From contig OW388296.1 in the NCBI GenBank assembly GCA_936450465.1, positions 17,278,526 to 17,342,525 of the forward strand: DNA of 64,000 nucleotides, read 5' to 3'. The notes under the pieces were generated by a model, which searched no databases, was not told the DNA's origin, and was given only the letters and a program-made list of their open reading frames with translations. Origin of the DNA: Gibbula magus (Eukaryota; Mollusca; Gastropoda; Trochida; Trochidae). The translations under genes and the position numbers were made by a program. Of the stretch, positions 21,968 to 34,100 are shown piece by piece (position 1 is the first letter of the stretch; each line of letters begins with the position of its first letter).

Positions 21968-24439
21968 ATATAAACTCTTCTATAGCGTTAGTATTGGGTT
22001 TCTCAGTACTCAAAGTCGCTCATGCATGAACGCTGATACCATGCACGTGTACAATGTTCGAATACTGCCCGATATGCAGTGACATTGAGGTGGCAATTAC
22101 ATTTGATAAAATCTCTTATTTAATATCCTAGCTTACACTTAAACACTCGTCGCTTTAATAATTGGAGTCTTGGCGCAAGTCTACAGCATATTGACAGCCC
22201 AAGACCTCTTTTCATTGAAGCGAGAAGACGACTTAGCGTTTCACTCCCATGAGCTTTTTTCAATACCATCTATTCTGGAGTCCCGATGACCTGGTTCACT
22301 GTGTGAAGGAAGGGTGATTGCTCCGAGCTCGGTATATACAGCGGAATTGCACACTCGAGATTGCTGTCCATCGACACTGAAACCTGCTGTTGACAGTGAA
22401 TTCTAAACGCCGACACCTTGTAAGGGGATGTGGCTGTGGTAAGTATCTTTATCTGTATTTTGTGATGTTCATTGTTAAATTTGATGTTACTGTTGTGATG
22501 TACATTGTTCATTTTGATGTTACTATAGTGTGCTTTGGTTTGTAGACCTTTTGGGGTGGAAATATTAACACAGGTAGGCCTACCTAGCAACTGAATTGGT
22601 ATACAATGTACGCACGTGTGTATAAATTAAGATACGTTGTTAGTTGCATTACGGCAATTGGTTTATTCTGCTTATATACGCTCTAGATCCGTAACCTACA
22701 CTGTTTTGTTGGTATGCGTATCGCGTGCAGGTTAAATGCACGTAAGACATTTAGACTGTAATGCACTATGTTAGAACGAAATTTGATATGAAAACTATAA
22801 ACATAGTTGTTTCACCCAGTAGCATGCCTACAGCATATACATGAAGTGTATAGTGAAGAGCTTACGTCCATGTAAAAGGTTGGAAAGCTGTGTGCACATT
22901 GGGCTATTTTTGGAAATAATTACGCGCCGTTCAGTACGTACAACTATATCTGATAATTAACCGCCGGAAGTCCATGATCTGATTACCCTGACTATTAGAC
23001 TGTCTTACATAAAGTTTTCATCTCCTGAATATCAAGTCCATATTTCGGTTGAAAATATTGAAATTGCCAATTATCATTGGCTCCTTCCAATATTGTATAA
23101 AATACTCCATTCTTATGAATAAATAACTACTGTCTGTAGCTTGTGCCAGTGGAACGTATGGCCGTATATGATGTAGGTAACTGGCGTGGTGCGTATGAGT
23201 AGCGTATATTAACATCAAGAGTTTTAGTACAAAGGCCCTAGCCCGCGGAGTTCTTTTAGGAAACCTAATCAAGTGCTGGACATGATTTGGGAAAGTCATT
23301 TGAAAAAGACATAGATTCTGAACATTCTGAAAAGTCCAATTTTTCTGATTCATTGATATTAAAACCTCTGAAATAACTTTGCACTTTTTTGTATTCTCTT
23401 ACAACAGTTTTCAGACACAAACGTGGTGATGCCAGCTGTCATAGTGAGGTAGTCATGATAATCAACGATGCGTTCAAATGTACGACGGAGTCGATTACAT
23501 TTCTATTGAAAGTTGAAAAGGAAACGGATCATTGATATTTGATAACAAGTTTTAACAACACTGGGACAAAACTTCAACTAAATCAAAGAATACGCGAAGC
23601 TATCTTTGTGCCGTTATTTGTACTTAACGTTTATTTACACAGTGGCAATTGATACAAAACCGTTGAAGCCGTTAAATCAATTACTACTGTTGGTTAATTC
23701 ATCTATTGATTATACATTCTCGAATATGATCAAACATGGCATTGTTAAAAAATGTTAGTTATAAATATGCATGTCAAATATTCACATAAATGTTGATTAA
23801 AAATAATGACTTAAAATGATTTTTATGATTTCATATAAAACACATTAAACATGTCGTGGGAAACAAATCAAACCAAATATTTAAGTTTACAATTCAATGA
23901 CGTAAGCATTAAATAATATATAATAGTGGGAGCTAAATTATAAGTCATAAATGAGTCATATATGAGTTATTTGTGAATAAGCATGCAGACCTTATCAATT
24001 CAAACTGTGTACTCAGAGAATGCTAAATAAATAAAAGAATCGTTTTACAAGTATACAGATAAAGAAACGTGGGCGGATAGATGAACATGACGTAAGGATG
24101 TGGTTAGTTAAATCTTCACACGAGACTTTGTAAAAGCCGATTAAAATGCAATATGCATTTCCCTGTAGATCTAATCTACTAAAAGTTTCCCAAGCGACTG
24201 CACGCCTTGCATAGGTGACAGTAAGTAATAAGGAGCACGGCGATGTATGGGTCCTATAGTCTTAGGTAAGTTTTTCTTTCACCATTATACTGCCATAGGA
24301 AAATGTGGACCATAACAACGATCCACAGGGACTTAGTTACTCAGGGATGGAAACTTGATTAATTTCGTCGTTAATTCTGTTGAATTGACAGAGCAATACA
24401 TGTATGGCAAATTAAAATCATCGAACTTGTTACATTTAA
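19691..24439. other. Intergenic, relic repeats only
   Basis: No gene was recognised. The segment 20925-20970 (tattttcacattaaagaag and gttatccagaaaatcttcct) matches 47909-47965 in reverse complement. The clause around 20519-20640 (cttagactct... caatatttgat) resembles 36605-36730 and 46330-46420. A roughly 40-bp duplication lies at 22460-22530 (gatgttactgt). A trinucleotide microsatellite is listed separately. Confidence 0.5.
21870..21967 (+). repeat. ATC/ACC trinucleotide microsatellite
   Basis: A run of (ATC)n changes into (ACC)n, about 16 units, and back into (ATC)n. It produces an open frame of Thr and Ile repeats that has no other coding sign. Confidence 0.95.
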
Positions 24440-24654
24440 AGGGACACCGCGTCGAGAATAAAAATCAGATCACCTATGCTGATTAACATGTCTGCTGACA
24501 AGTCATAGACACCGAATTTCACACAATTGACGTAATTGGTAATACAAACTACTGCATGTAGACAGTGAAGTGAAGGGTAACTCATTAGTAGATACTCTAA
24601 TCAGCTTAGTGAGATAATGATGAGACTCATTTTTATCCTCGACGCACTGTCCCT
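24440..24654. mobile_element. TTAA-flanked MITE, family B
   Basis: The left end AGGGACACCGCGTCGAGAAT is mirrored by the complement of the right end, AGGGACAGTGCGTCGAGGAT. The TIR continues through AAAAAT for about 26 bp with three or four mismatches. TTAA flanks both sides (24436-24439 and 24655-24658). At 215 bp there is no coding capacity. Confidence 0.85.
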
Positions 24655-25120
24655 TTAAAGGCTTATTTGTTACTTTCCGCGTTAAAAAACCTTAGCTCCT
24701 GGCGGAGGTAAACCGTGTTTCCTAACCCTTCCAGATTAAATGCCCTCTAAATGTAGATTATTCATAACATGACGACATGTTTTATCTTTCAAAAATTCTT
24801 CCAGCTACCCTTTCTGAAATGTGTCTTGGTAGGGTAAAAATTATTTATTGTAACGCAACCTTGACTCTGGGTAGTCATGTGGAACGATATTCATCACTGA
24901 ATATAGTCATGGTCAAGTGAACACAATAGCGATAGAAGGTTCATATCAATACCAGAGGAAATCGTGGTATGAATAGCTTTATAGAATGTTCATATTAAAG
25001 ATGCATCCATTGTATTTCACAACTTTTATTTTGCTTTAATACGTGCTAACATACGATATGTGCTGATTTCAGTTGGAACAAACTAACTCAACTTGCATAT
25101 TCATCCCCAATCGTCAAATA

Positions 25121-26416
25121 CGAGGGGCGTTCAATAAGTGTTGCAACTTCAATATAAAACCAACTCGCGTAGTCAATTTTTTACTTTTATTTTTCAATAT
25201 AGTTACCCTTCACCTCAATACACTTATTCCATTTCTCTTTAAGACTTTTGATGCCGCTTTTGTAGAAGTCTTCCGTTTGCTCCCCTAACCACGCCTCTGT
25301 GGCAGCTTTGACGTCTTCGTCATCCCGGAAGTGCCTTCCACGTAGGGCGGATTTCAGGTTTCTGAACAGGAAGTAGTCACTGGGGGCTAGGTCTGGGCTG
25401 TAGGGTGGGTGGTTAAGCTGTTCGAATCCACAATCACGTATAGCGGCCTGTGCAACTCTTGACTTGTGGACTGGAGCGTTGTCATGCAAAATCAGAACAC
25501 CACGTGTCAACATTCCACGGCGTTTCTGCTTAATTGTCTTTCGCAATTCTTGCATTAGGTTGGCATAATATTGACCATTCATTGTAGTTTTGGTTGGCAA
25601 GTAATCAATTAATAATATGCCTTTTGCATCCCAAAAGATTGTCGCCATAACCTTGCCAGCTGATGGTTGAGTGCGAAACTTCAGGGGAGGCGGTGAACTC
25701 GGGTGCTTCCATTGCTTGGATTCCAGTTTAGTTTCCGGGTCCCAGTGGTGGATCCAGGTTTCGTCACCTGTCACCAGACGAGACAAAAACCTGGCTTCAT
25801 CCGCATTAAACCGATCCAGGAGCTCCATGCAACTTTCGGTTCTTTTCTGGCGATCTTGTGCTGTGAGGTTTCTGGATACCCATCTTGCAGATACCTTGGA
25901 CATACCAATATGGTCATGAATTATTTTTTCAACACTTCCAACTGAAATCTGGAATTCCAAAGACAGTTCAGAAACTTTAACACGGAGGTCAGCTAAAATT
26001 CGTCTTTCGATAGCGGCAATAACTTCCGGTCGGGTGACTTCAGATGGCCTTCCTGACCGTGGGTCATCGTCTAAGGACTCCCTGCCCCGCTTGAACTGAA
26101 GAGACCAGCGACAAACTGTTGAAAAGTTAGGAGCATCCTTACCCATCACATTACACATACGATTATGTATTTCTGTAGCTTTGCATCCCTCTTTAGTAAG
26201 GAACTTGATCACAGCGCGTTGTTCATGTTTGAGAGAATCCATGATTATGGAGACCCCTAGGTCAGCGCAGCTATTACATCTAAATAATTGTTATGTCTAG
26301 AAATTGTTTTGACATGTGTCAATGTTATGTTTTGACTATAGTAACACCTGCTATAAGCTGACACTGTTTATGTAAACACCAATGCCCCGCTTGCAACACT
26401 TATTGAACGCCCCTCG
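25121..26416. mobile_element. Complete mariner transposon
   Basis: A 1,296-bp element flanked by TA on both sides. Terminal inverted repeats of about 26 bp begin CGAGGGGCGTTCAATAAGTG at both ends and look identical by eye. It encloses one uninterrupted transposase gene on the minus strand with short untranslated flanks. Perfect ends, the TA duplication and an intact frame point to a recent and possibly still mobilisable insertion. The subfamily was not determined. Confidence 0.95.
25187..26242 (-). CDS. Mariner transposase, intact, 351 aa
   Basis: The N-terminal half is the paired HTH DNA-binding region that grips the inverted repeats (residues about 1-110). A WVSRNLT motif at 121-127 stands in place of the family's WVPHEL linker. 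The DDE/D catalytic domain shows TGDETWIHHWDPE with D160, LHDNAPVH with D254, and YSPDLAPSDYFLF with D289. The spacing D254 to D289 leaves 34 residues between, the D,D34D signature of true mariners. The reaction is cut-and-paste transposition into TA, carried out in the nucleus. Length matches the usual 340-355. The Met at 26242 is the first in frame, and MDSLKHEQR suits the family's start. No stop or frameshift was seen. Confidence 0.95.
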   Translation of the reverse strand: MDSLKHEQRAVIKFLTKEGCKATEIHNRMCNVMGKDAPNFSTVCRWSLQFKRGRESLDDDPRSGRPSEVTRPEVIAAIERRILADLRVKVSELSLEFQISVGSVEKIIHDHIGMSKVSARWVSRNLTAQDRQKRTESCMELLDRFNADEARFLSRLVTGDETWIHHWDPETKLESKQWKHPSSPPPLKFRTQPSAGKVMATIFWDAKGILLIDYLPTKTTMNGQYYANLMQELRKTIKQKRRGMLTRGVLILHDNAPVHKSRVAQAAIRDCGFEQLNHPPYSPDLAPSDYFLFRNLKSALRGRHFRDDEDVKAATEAWLGEQTEDFYKSGIKSLKEKWNKCIEVKGNYIEK

Positions 26417-26594
26417 TATATCATATTTACTACTTTCCAATTAAAATCGAGCAACATCATTAAACATGTGCAGAAACCGAAACTACACGCCCCATGTACA
26501 TGCACAGTAGTTAATAGACCCATTTAACATTATCAACCCAAATCTGTCTTTTTATCTGTTGTAAATAAGTTTCGAAAATTACGTTTGACTAATT
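26417..26594. other. Short unique spacer right of mariner
   Basis: AT-rich; nothing recognised. Confidence 0.3.
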
Positions 26595-26775
26595 GACGCG
26601 CTCCACACGCGGTGCATTGTCCGGTTTTCGATCAGAAATCGATACCTTTACCTTTATACCGCCGATAAACTGAGTCGACTGTCATCAAAACGGCAATTTT
26701 TGACAAAAGTCAGTACTTCTAGAAAAGTTAACACAATTTATAACGTTTGGCATATGTGACCCCAAACAACACAGT
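26595..26775 (-). repeat. Inverted copy of the 3808-3965 repeat
   Basis: In reverse complement it matches 3808-3965 over about 160 bp, with the shared runs tgttgtttgg.gtcacatatg, cgttataaattgtgt, agtactgact and gatttctgatcg. The two copies are about 23 kb apart. Confidence 0.65.
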
Positions 26776-29456
26776 GGAGAGTGGAGTGGAAAATAGCGTT
26801 TGAATAAACGTATTTCTTAGACCGCTTGGCAAATTATATACAAATAGGTCGTTCTTTGGTTGTTGCAACACGGGAACATTCACCAAATGTCAACAAAGAA
26901 CAAATGTGATGAAACAGAGTGGTGATGTCTGCCATTATCATTTCTTGGGACACTTCTGTACTATCAACTCAAAGTACTCAATAATCAGTTGGTCGAAAAT
27001 TTGGAATGCCAAAGTTTGCGATATTCAATTCCTATCAACTTGCGTGTCGTCGGAATATACTTTTCAATATCACAAGAAATGTTCAAACTCTATGGTGACA
27101 TAATACATGATGTGAATGTGTGTTATAACTCGTTTGTCCGAACCCTAAAATGTCCATAGTACTTGATTGTAAATGGAGAACTCGGTCATTTGATTTGAAG
27201 AAAATGAAACCGATCCGCAAATTATTTAAGAGCACACGAGGTTTACTTTGCTCAGACAATATCTAAAGCTTCTTTATTATATAAAATAATAAATAAATAT
27301 GTCATTGTCAGTATACTGATGTAAGTGTACGTATAATTTGAAGAAAATGCGATGTAATCATTTCACGTTGCATTGTTTATATATTTAACTTATTATAACA
27401 CTAAAATATCTAATGGTTTGAATTGATAATGACCACTAGTTATTATCCTAGCTGAATGGGCTTTATGCTGCTATATATGCTACTTTATGCAGGAGTTATC
27501 ACTCGAACATTGGCTACGATTGATCTTCGGGGATTACCTGCCTAACAGCCCTTCGATTAATTGTAATGCTAAATGGATTCTTGACATGTAGTCCCGAACA
27601 AACACAATACAAATACTATAGATATCATCAGTCAAACACATTGATCAATATTAGCATGCTGTGATAAGTTCTAGACTGTCGATAAGTCCTGTGAATGTGT
27701 ATGGAATTATCAAGTGTTCTTATATTCGTGCTATTTCTTTGAGCAGCTCTATCAGTCTATATACACTACGATATGCACGTCCAAGGCAATGTAAGACTAT
27801 CAGTATATTAAATCTTAATCTATAATATTCCTATTAATTTTGAAATAGAAAAAACGAGTTCAATCGATGTGTAACTTCTTTAGTGCAGTAGTTGGAAGTC
27901 TCGATGCTAACACCATTATAAAGCGTCTACAACTACATCGAAACGTCGCACTCTTGCAGTGAATAAGTTGTAAATGTATATATTAGAACTCGTTTCTCAT
28001 TATCTAACCAACTTCTAAATGCCCCTTAAAACTATTAAACAGTCTAGATAACTCCTTTAGCAAGTCTATCAGTCCGTATTATATTAGCTACACGGTTGAC
28101 TGGCTGTAATAATATACTGAAGACTTATTGACTCAAAAAAATAATATGTAATACTATCAGAATATTTTAATCGACTCGAGAAAAAAATCATTGTACTAAA
28201 GATTAGTCTAATTAATTTTTAATGTTCGAAATAGAAGAAATATGGCTGTTTCATGAATTGTTAAACAGAAAGCTATATAGACGAATTGAATTTTGTCAGG
28301 GCATCCATAAGATCTGACACGCTAGAGGGACCACGATATGAGACTCGGTAGTTTCTAGATAGCAATATATAATGCAGCTATAACCATATATATATGCTTC
28401 CATTTTCAGATTGGCCAGATGGAAGCAGAGCTGTGGCTTGGATCCATTAACAATTGATGACAGTGATCGATCTCTGTGAACCATGAACTGTTTATGCAAT
28501 GTAATTGGGAAGTTTAATACGGGGACGATAATCGAAGATAAACGGTGTATCTATTAAGGTTACGTGATCGAAACAGTTGAATTACTGGAAGTGACTGTTT
28601 GTTATGCACGATCTTTGACCAGGAAGGATATTTAACAACAACGGACTTTCCTCGACCATGTTGTAACGGTATTGTGTATTTATGTGAACATTTCGGTTTC
28701 AGTAACGACAGTTCAATTATCGGATGAAGAGAGCCAGGATCTCAGATATGGAGGTATTTGATGGTTAGAGCTCTGTGTGACATGTCGCTGATAACGTTGC
28801 CGGACACGTTAGGGTTTAGTGGACTCTAGATACTGCCAGGCATCGCCACAATCTCCAGTCTTACACCTCAATTTTCTTGGTGTAAAGTTAAGTTACAACA
28901 ATTGGAATAGTTCGGCCCTATGTTTACAGAGTAATTCATTGCGACGGGAGAGTGTTTGTGTCATGTGAAATGAAGTGAATTATTACTGTGGTATCTTGAA
29001 TACGCCTGTTCGCATTGACACACTTCGATTGACAATTGCTTCGTGTAGAAGAAGTGTGAGTTGGGACACGGTGAAGACTGATTGATGCTAAGATATTGCA
29101 AGTCAATATTGATTGAGGAAGGTACCTGACGTTTTACATCACGATGAATGATATCGTGTTGTTTGTTCTCGTTACACTACAAACATACCTCACTGCTCTT
29201 GTTTAGATACAAATTGACAAATTACAGCAATACAGCGTTTAAACACTACCATTGTCACTCTGATATACGGACACACAATATGAGGCAAAGTGAATTTGCG
29301 AAAAATAACCCGACGATGAATCTCATACATTAATTGTGGTTGAGGTTGGACACAAAGGACAAGGAACAAATGTTCCAGTGTGGGTTGACGCCTGCTTTAA
29401 GATGATGTCAATGTTTTAACTGAATAAGGAGAGAAGGAAACGAACTAAAACTGACA
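26776..29456. other. Upstream region of the first TMEM121-like gene
   Basis: No coding exon was recognised. It should hold the promoter and 5' UTR of the gene at 29457. Several frames near 29148-29340 stop just before the gene and have no domain content. A tttcggtttcag run near 28690-28702 is a plausible splice acceptor for a 5' UTR exon, but no matching donor was chosen. Confidence 0.4.
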
Positions 29457-30476
29457 ATGTGGCTGGGTGATTGTTTCGTGAGGAGTTGCTACGCCTTGAA
29501 TGGCATCCCGGCTCGAGTCTTCTGTCTGATCTTGTTGATGGGACAGGGCGCCATCTTTGACTACTACCTCATCAAACACCAGACCATCGTCAGTATAGCC
29601 TGGGTCGCTTTCGACCTCCTCAATGTCGGCCTCTTCATCGTGTCTTTTGTCATCTCCAAACGTCACCTTGACATTCAGCGAGCTGGGGACGAAGAAACAA
29701 GAGCTATACAGATCGGCTGGTTTACGTGGCTAGTCTACGCTGTGAGTCTGGTTGCCCGGATGGCAATTGCTTTCAATAAATTTACGTGGAGGTTGGACGA
29801 ACAGGATTTCTTCGGTCCAAATACATTGAAAACAACACTTGCTCTATCTTCGTGTATCTTCATATTTTTGCTGATGTCCCACCATGACGCGCCAGTTGGC
29901 AGCGAGCGCAGACGATACATCGAGGACCTGACCGGAACTGTCGTATTCGACGTTCTCGACACCGTCGATATTCTCGAGGTTCTCTTCGACCGCGAGTCAC
30001 GTGACTCCTTCCTTCCGGGCCTGCAGAGAACTGTACTGGGCGTGGCCGGGATCAATCTCATCATACCCACAATTCCCTTGGTGACCTTGAGTCTGACGAA
30101 CTTCGGCATGAACAAGATGCCCAAACGACTTGTAGCGCTTCACCGGCTGCTGATGGTGTTGGCAGTGAACATGCCGAACCTTATTGTCAGGATGGTCCTG
30201 TGGCACGGCTTCAGGGTCGGAATCTCGCCCTTCATGCTCAAGAACATCATCCTCATCTGCATGACCTTCTACGAGTTCTACGAACACAAGAAGGAGAAGT
30301 TTGACGAACACGCGGCCGAGGAGATGGAGATGGGAGACAGGCGTCATATCAGCAGCAGCAACAACAATGGGAACGCCAACGTCGACCCCAACACTGTCAA
30401 CCTTGAGGGTTTACGTGGACCAGCTTCTGATGATCTCACGGAGTTTGGGATGGAGTCTAGGTTTGTGTCGATATAG
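29457..30476 (+). CDS. TMEM121-family membrane protein, 339 aa (copy 1)
   Basis: A single-exon multi-pass protein. Hydrophobic segments lie near residues 18-38, 46-66, 88-108, 124-142, 200-222, 234-256 and 262-282. By eye the order matches vertebrate TMEM121: an N-terminal YYLI segment, a WF.WLVY helix, a VFDVLDTVDILEVLF block (compare the family's acidic ALDLLDLLD stretch), a long IIPTIPLVTLSL helix and a final KNIILICMTFYEFYE helix before a charged cytoplasmic tail. TMEM121 is a plasma-membrane or ER multi-pass protein of unclear biochemical role. The tail after residue 285 is Asn/Ser-rich and ends EFGMESRFVSI. Vertebrate TMEM121 also has an uninterrupted coding exon of about 320 codons. 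The start ATG has an A at -3 (GACAATGT). It is paralogous to 43515-44480; shared blocks include DFFGPNTLK, HHDAP and TVVFD.LD.VDIL.V.F. Confidence 0.85.
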   Translation: MWLGDCFVRSCYALNGIPARVFCLILLMGQGAIFDYYLIKHQTIVSIAWVAFDLLNVGLFIVSFVISKRHLDIQRAGDEETRAIQIGWFTWLVYAVSLVARMAIAFNKFTWRLDEQDFFGPNTLKTTLALSSCIFIFLLMSHHDAPVGSERRRYIEDLTGTVVFDVLDTVDILEVLFDRESRDSFLPGLQRTVLGVAGINLIIPTIPLVTLSLTNFGMNKMPKRLVALHRLLMVLAVNMPNLIVRMVLWHGFRVGISPFMLKNIILICMTFYEFYEHKKEKFDEHAAEEMEMGDRRHISSSNNNGNANVDPNTVNLEGLRGPASDDLTEFGMESRFVSI

Positions 30477-31130
30477 TGGAAACATTTCATTCATGGTAAC
30501 ACATATGATATCGACGGCAGTAACAACACTCAACCTCGTGGGTGTACGTGGACATTCTTCCATCTGATGATCTCAATGAGTTTGTTGTGGTTTCTAAATT
30601 TATATCAATATTGTGGAATAATTTTATACATGGGAAATAGACAACATCAACACGATGGGAACGCCACGTCGACCCCAACACTGCCAATCTGGAAGACTTT
30701 CCTAGACCAGCTTCTGATGATCTCACCGAGTTTGGGATGGAGTCAAGGTTTGTGTCGATATAGTGGAAAATATATGTTTTATTCATGGGAACAGACATCA
30801 CAATGACGGCAATGACAACACTTCACCTGGAGGTAGACCATCTTCCATCGGACGATCTCATGCACCGAGTTTGTGAAGGTCATTTTTATACATGGGAAAT
30901 ATACATCACATCAACGGCAACACTGCACTGTCAACTTGAAGAATTTATGTTAATTTTATTGTTTCTTCTCACCGAGTCTGCTAGGAGGTGTGAATCGTGT
31001 GGGTATAAAGTTCACGAATCTCATACATCACATCAACAGCAACTGTCACCGGTGATGGTAATGGTAAGGACAATTCATAACCTCTGTCGGTTTCACTGAT
31101 ATGAAATAAAGACGTGTCTATATAAGTCAC
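30477..31130 (+). other. 3' UTR with repeated copies of the coding end and a poly(A) signal
   Basis: The last coding stretch (tgatgatctcacggagtttg... to the stop, then tggaaa...attcatgg) recurs in diverged form at about 30565, 30715 and 30852, with a weaker trace near 30968. Copy starts are 137-150 bp apart. The copy at 30660-30770 even repeats gaccccaacactg, gaccagcttctgatgatctc and tttgtgtcgatatagtggaa. AATAAA is at 31105-31110, 630 bp past the stop, and is a good cleavage signal. Confidence 0.75.
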
Positions 31131-34100
31131 ACAACGTTTTATCATCAATTCAACATGTATTATAGACAATGATATGATATTTGCCACATCGAAATGTGGT
31201 ATTTAACTATGTATTAAGAGGACCAAACAAATATTGGCATGTGAGCCTGACATTTCTTCACACTATTTGGCTTCTTTCCAGTATATTTGCTGCAAAGTTT
31301 TTAACAATCTCAGTAATATTAGTAATTACCCATCATCGACGTTCCAGATAGATCAAATGCGAGTTGGAGAATGTATGGAGTACCACACGTGACAAACTCT
31401 GCCATTTACGAGTCAACTTTGAGGATAAGACCATTGAGTTACATCGCGGACTTAGATTACAGCACGGAACCAGCTGGCTCCTGATTGGATAACTCGCTGG
31501 TGTTTTGTGTACGGCCACCCGTCTCATTTGAGAGTCTGGTTTATCCATCAATTTTGCAATGGGCAAGAATTTCGTTTCACCTCAAAGAGCTACAACAGTG
31601 TTTGCATGTGGATCACAATACAAGATCATGTACTCTGACTTCGTCCTACACCGCCGCTTTCCCATTGTGCCCCCCAATCAGTAGACTTAGGAACAGCAGT
31701 GAATGATATGTTAGTAACTTCCATTACTGTTTTTAATATGAAGGCAATGTGAGAGGAAACCTTAAAGCTTAAAACCCTTCATGACAGCTAGTACTCTACG
31801 TTAGTTGAGAATGAACAAGGAACGAGGTCGGTCCTTATAGCAGGTTACACCTCCGTGGCGAGTTCAGCGCGGTATAAGCATCCACATATTGGTTATTATT
31901 ATTGAAGATTCAAATTCAAGATACAGATCTGAATAATGTGAGCATTATCTGCACCAGTAATGTCGGGAAGACCAATATGAGTACGTGTTTGTCCATAGAT
32001 CATTACACGCAACTATACTTGGAATGGAACAGAGTTTTCTTTTGAGTTTACACAAAGGATTCTTAACATATATTGCCTCACATGAAACACGGAGGAACCT
32101 CACACCCAGAACTAAGCATCAGTTAACCCCATTGATGCATTATACTGTTTCCTTATACAGGCTTTATTAGTAGTTGTATGCACCTACTTGGAATGGGCCA
32201 AAGTTTTCTTTTTTAACATAAATTACTTTACATGAGACTTTATTGGAGGAACCTAACACCCTGCAGGAACAAAGCATCGTTAACCCCACTGATGTTAACT
32301 TCTAAATGTATTTTAAAGAAAACATATATGGAACTGAATATTAGGTAAGGCGTAAATTATGTTTCCTTATTCGTTATTTTTCTATCGTCGTCCTTTGTTT
32401 CTTGAAATGCCAAATCAAGACTCACTAATAACCACACGCATGTATGTTGATGTATTCGAGCTGTGTAATGCATGTGAATGAATGTAATCAAAATGCGAAT
32501 GAATAGAATATGTGAAAATCTTTGCCAAAATTAGATCACTAAAATGGGCATTATATTTGTGAAAACTGAAATGTTATGGACATTCAAACAGTTTGATGAA
32601 GCAAGTGACCTGCAATACTTGAAACACATGAACCATGTTACTGTGGTATATCAACTGTGGGTATATCTTACAGAAGTCATTTCTATTCCACATCAACCTT
32701 TGATTCTATATGATAAACAACCGGTCATGAAAATCATTTTTGATTACGATCGAGCCATGGGTAGTGCAGTCATATATAGTTTACGTCATTTACTTAACGG
32801 CGCTATGCTTAATTTATCATCATACCATGTTTATGTTCACTCTCAGTAACTCCTGAATATATATGTTGAATTACGTTCCGATAAATCTGAAGATTTATTG
32901 GAGCATATACGGCAGTTATCGATATGTTTATGTTAAGATCACTTGAGACAGTTCTCATATTAACGAAGGAAATATGTTTAATGTGCCTATATGTGCTTTA
33001 AGCTGTATGTTATAATTGCATGTGGAAAAGAAAGGTGTGTTATTGTATTTTCCCATAATCAAGTTTTCCAATAATTGTGATAGATTGTGTTTGCCTTTGA
33101 TATATTTCCCCGGCATCACATATGCTAATGTAACATGACATGCTTTGCTTTGTTTCATCAAAAGATTTCTCGGTAGTATCCAATGCTAGTGAAGGTTTAG
33201 ATCAGTCATTAGATGATTGTTTAATTACGTAAAACCTGACACGTAGACGCTCCTATTCGATAAATATTTAATAGGCCTACACATGCTTATATACTCAGCC
33301 AAATCATGTGCGGTAGTCTTCTGCCATAGTAGAATCAAATGTCTGTATGTCTGTTACAGTATAGAACCCTTGTTCTAGTGTTCTGCTGGAGTAGAATCTT
33401 ATTTCTGTTTTTCTGCTTGGGTAGAATCTTATTTCTTTATTTCTGATAGTGTACCATCTAATTCTTATATAGTTACATTGTAATAATATTCGGAATAAAC
33501 AATCCAGAGAGATGGATAATGGCTTTACGTTCTGGTAACCTTTAAAATGTAGAAAGCTAAAACGCAGAACTGTTAAAACAACACTATTTTACGAATGCTG
33601 CATGAATTGTTATAATCGATTTCGATCTTGTGTTTAAGTTTGACGCACAGAAAATCTTGTGTACTTGTGATTACTTAACTAGTTAAATCTGTTCATTGTG
33701 ATCATGTATGAGAGTGATTAGGGAATCGAATTTAGTGTTATTATTCAGCTTTAAAATCACTGTTATCTGTTAACTATTAACCTTACTCTGTAGGAAGGGC
33801 TAAGGATAACACCAGGGTAATCTGCCATTCCAAAATTTGATAGTAAATGAAGTTTTTAAAAAAATAAAATTTAAAATTGTTTTCTTTCGCTTTTCTATAA
33901 CATAGTGTTAAAACATTCTTTTAAATAACAAATGGCTGATAACCCCGTTGTTATCCAAAAGATTTATTCTTAATTGCTAACACTTCTTACAATCAAGCAC
34001 GCGTTATATTTAAAATAAATCGAATGACAATCACAGTTCACATGTCGCCCATTCACTTGACTTTATGAAACAATATCTTTAGTTTTGATGAAGAATGGAG

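Noticed and set aside
21855..22082. ORF with Thr/Ile repeats
   Set aside because: It is only the read-through of an ATC/ACC microsatellite.
29445..30347. Minus-strand ORFs of 70-130 codons opposite TMEM121-like copy 1
   Set aside because: They are antisense shadows with unnatural composition.
32544..32849. 101-codon plus-strand ORF
   Set aside because: No domain, no splice context and AT-driven composition; probably chance.
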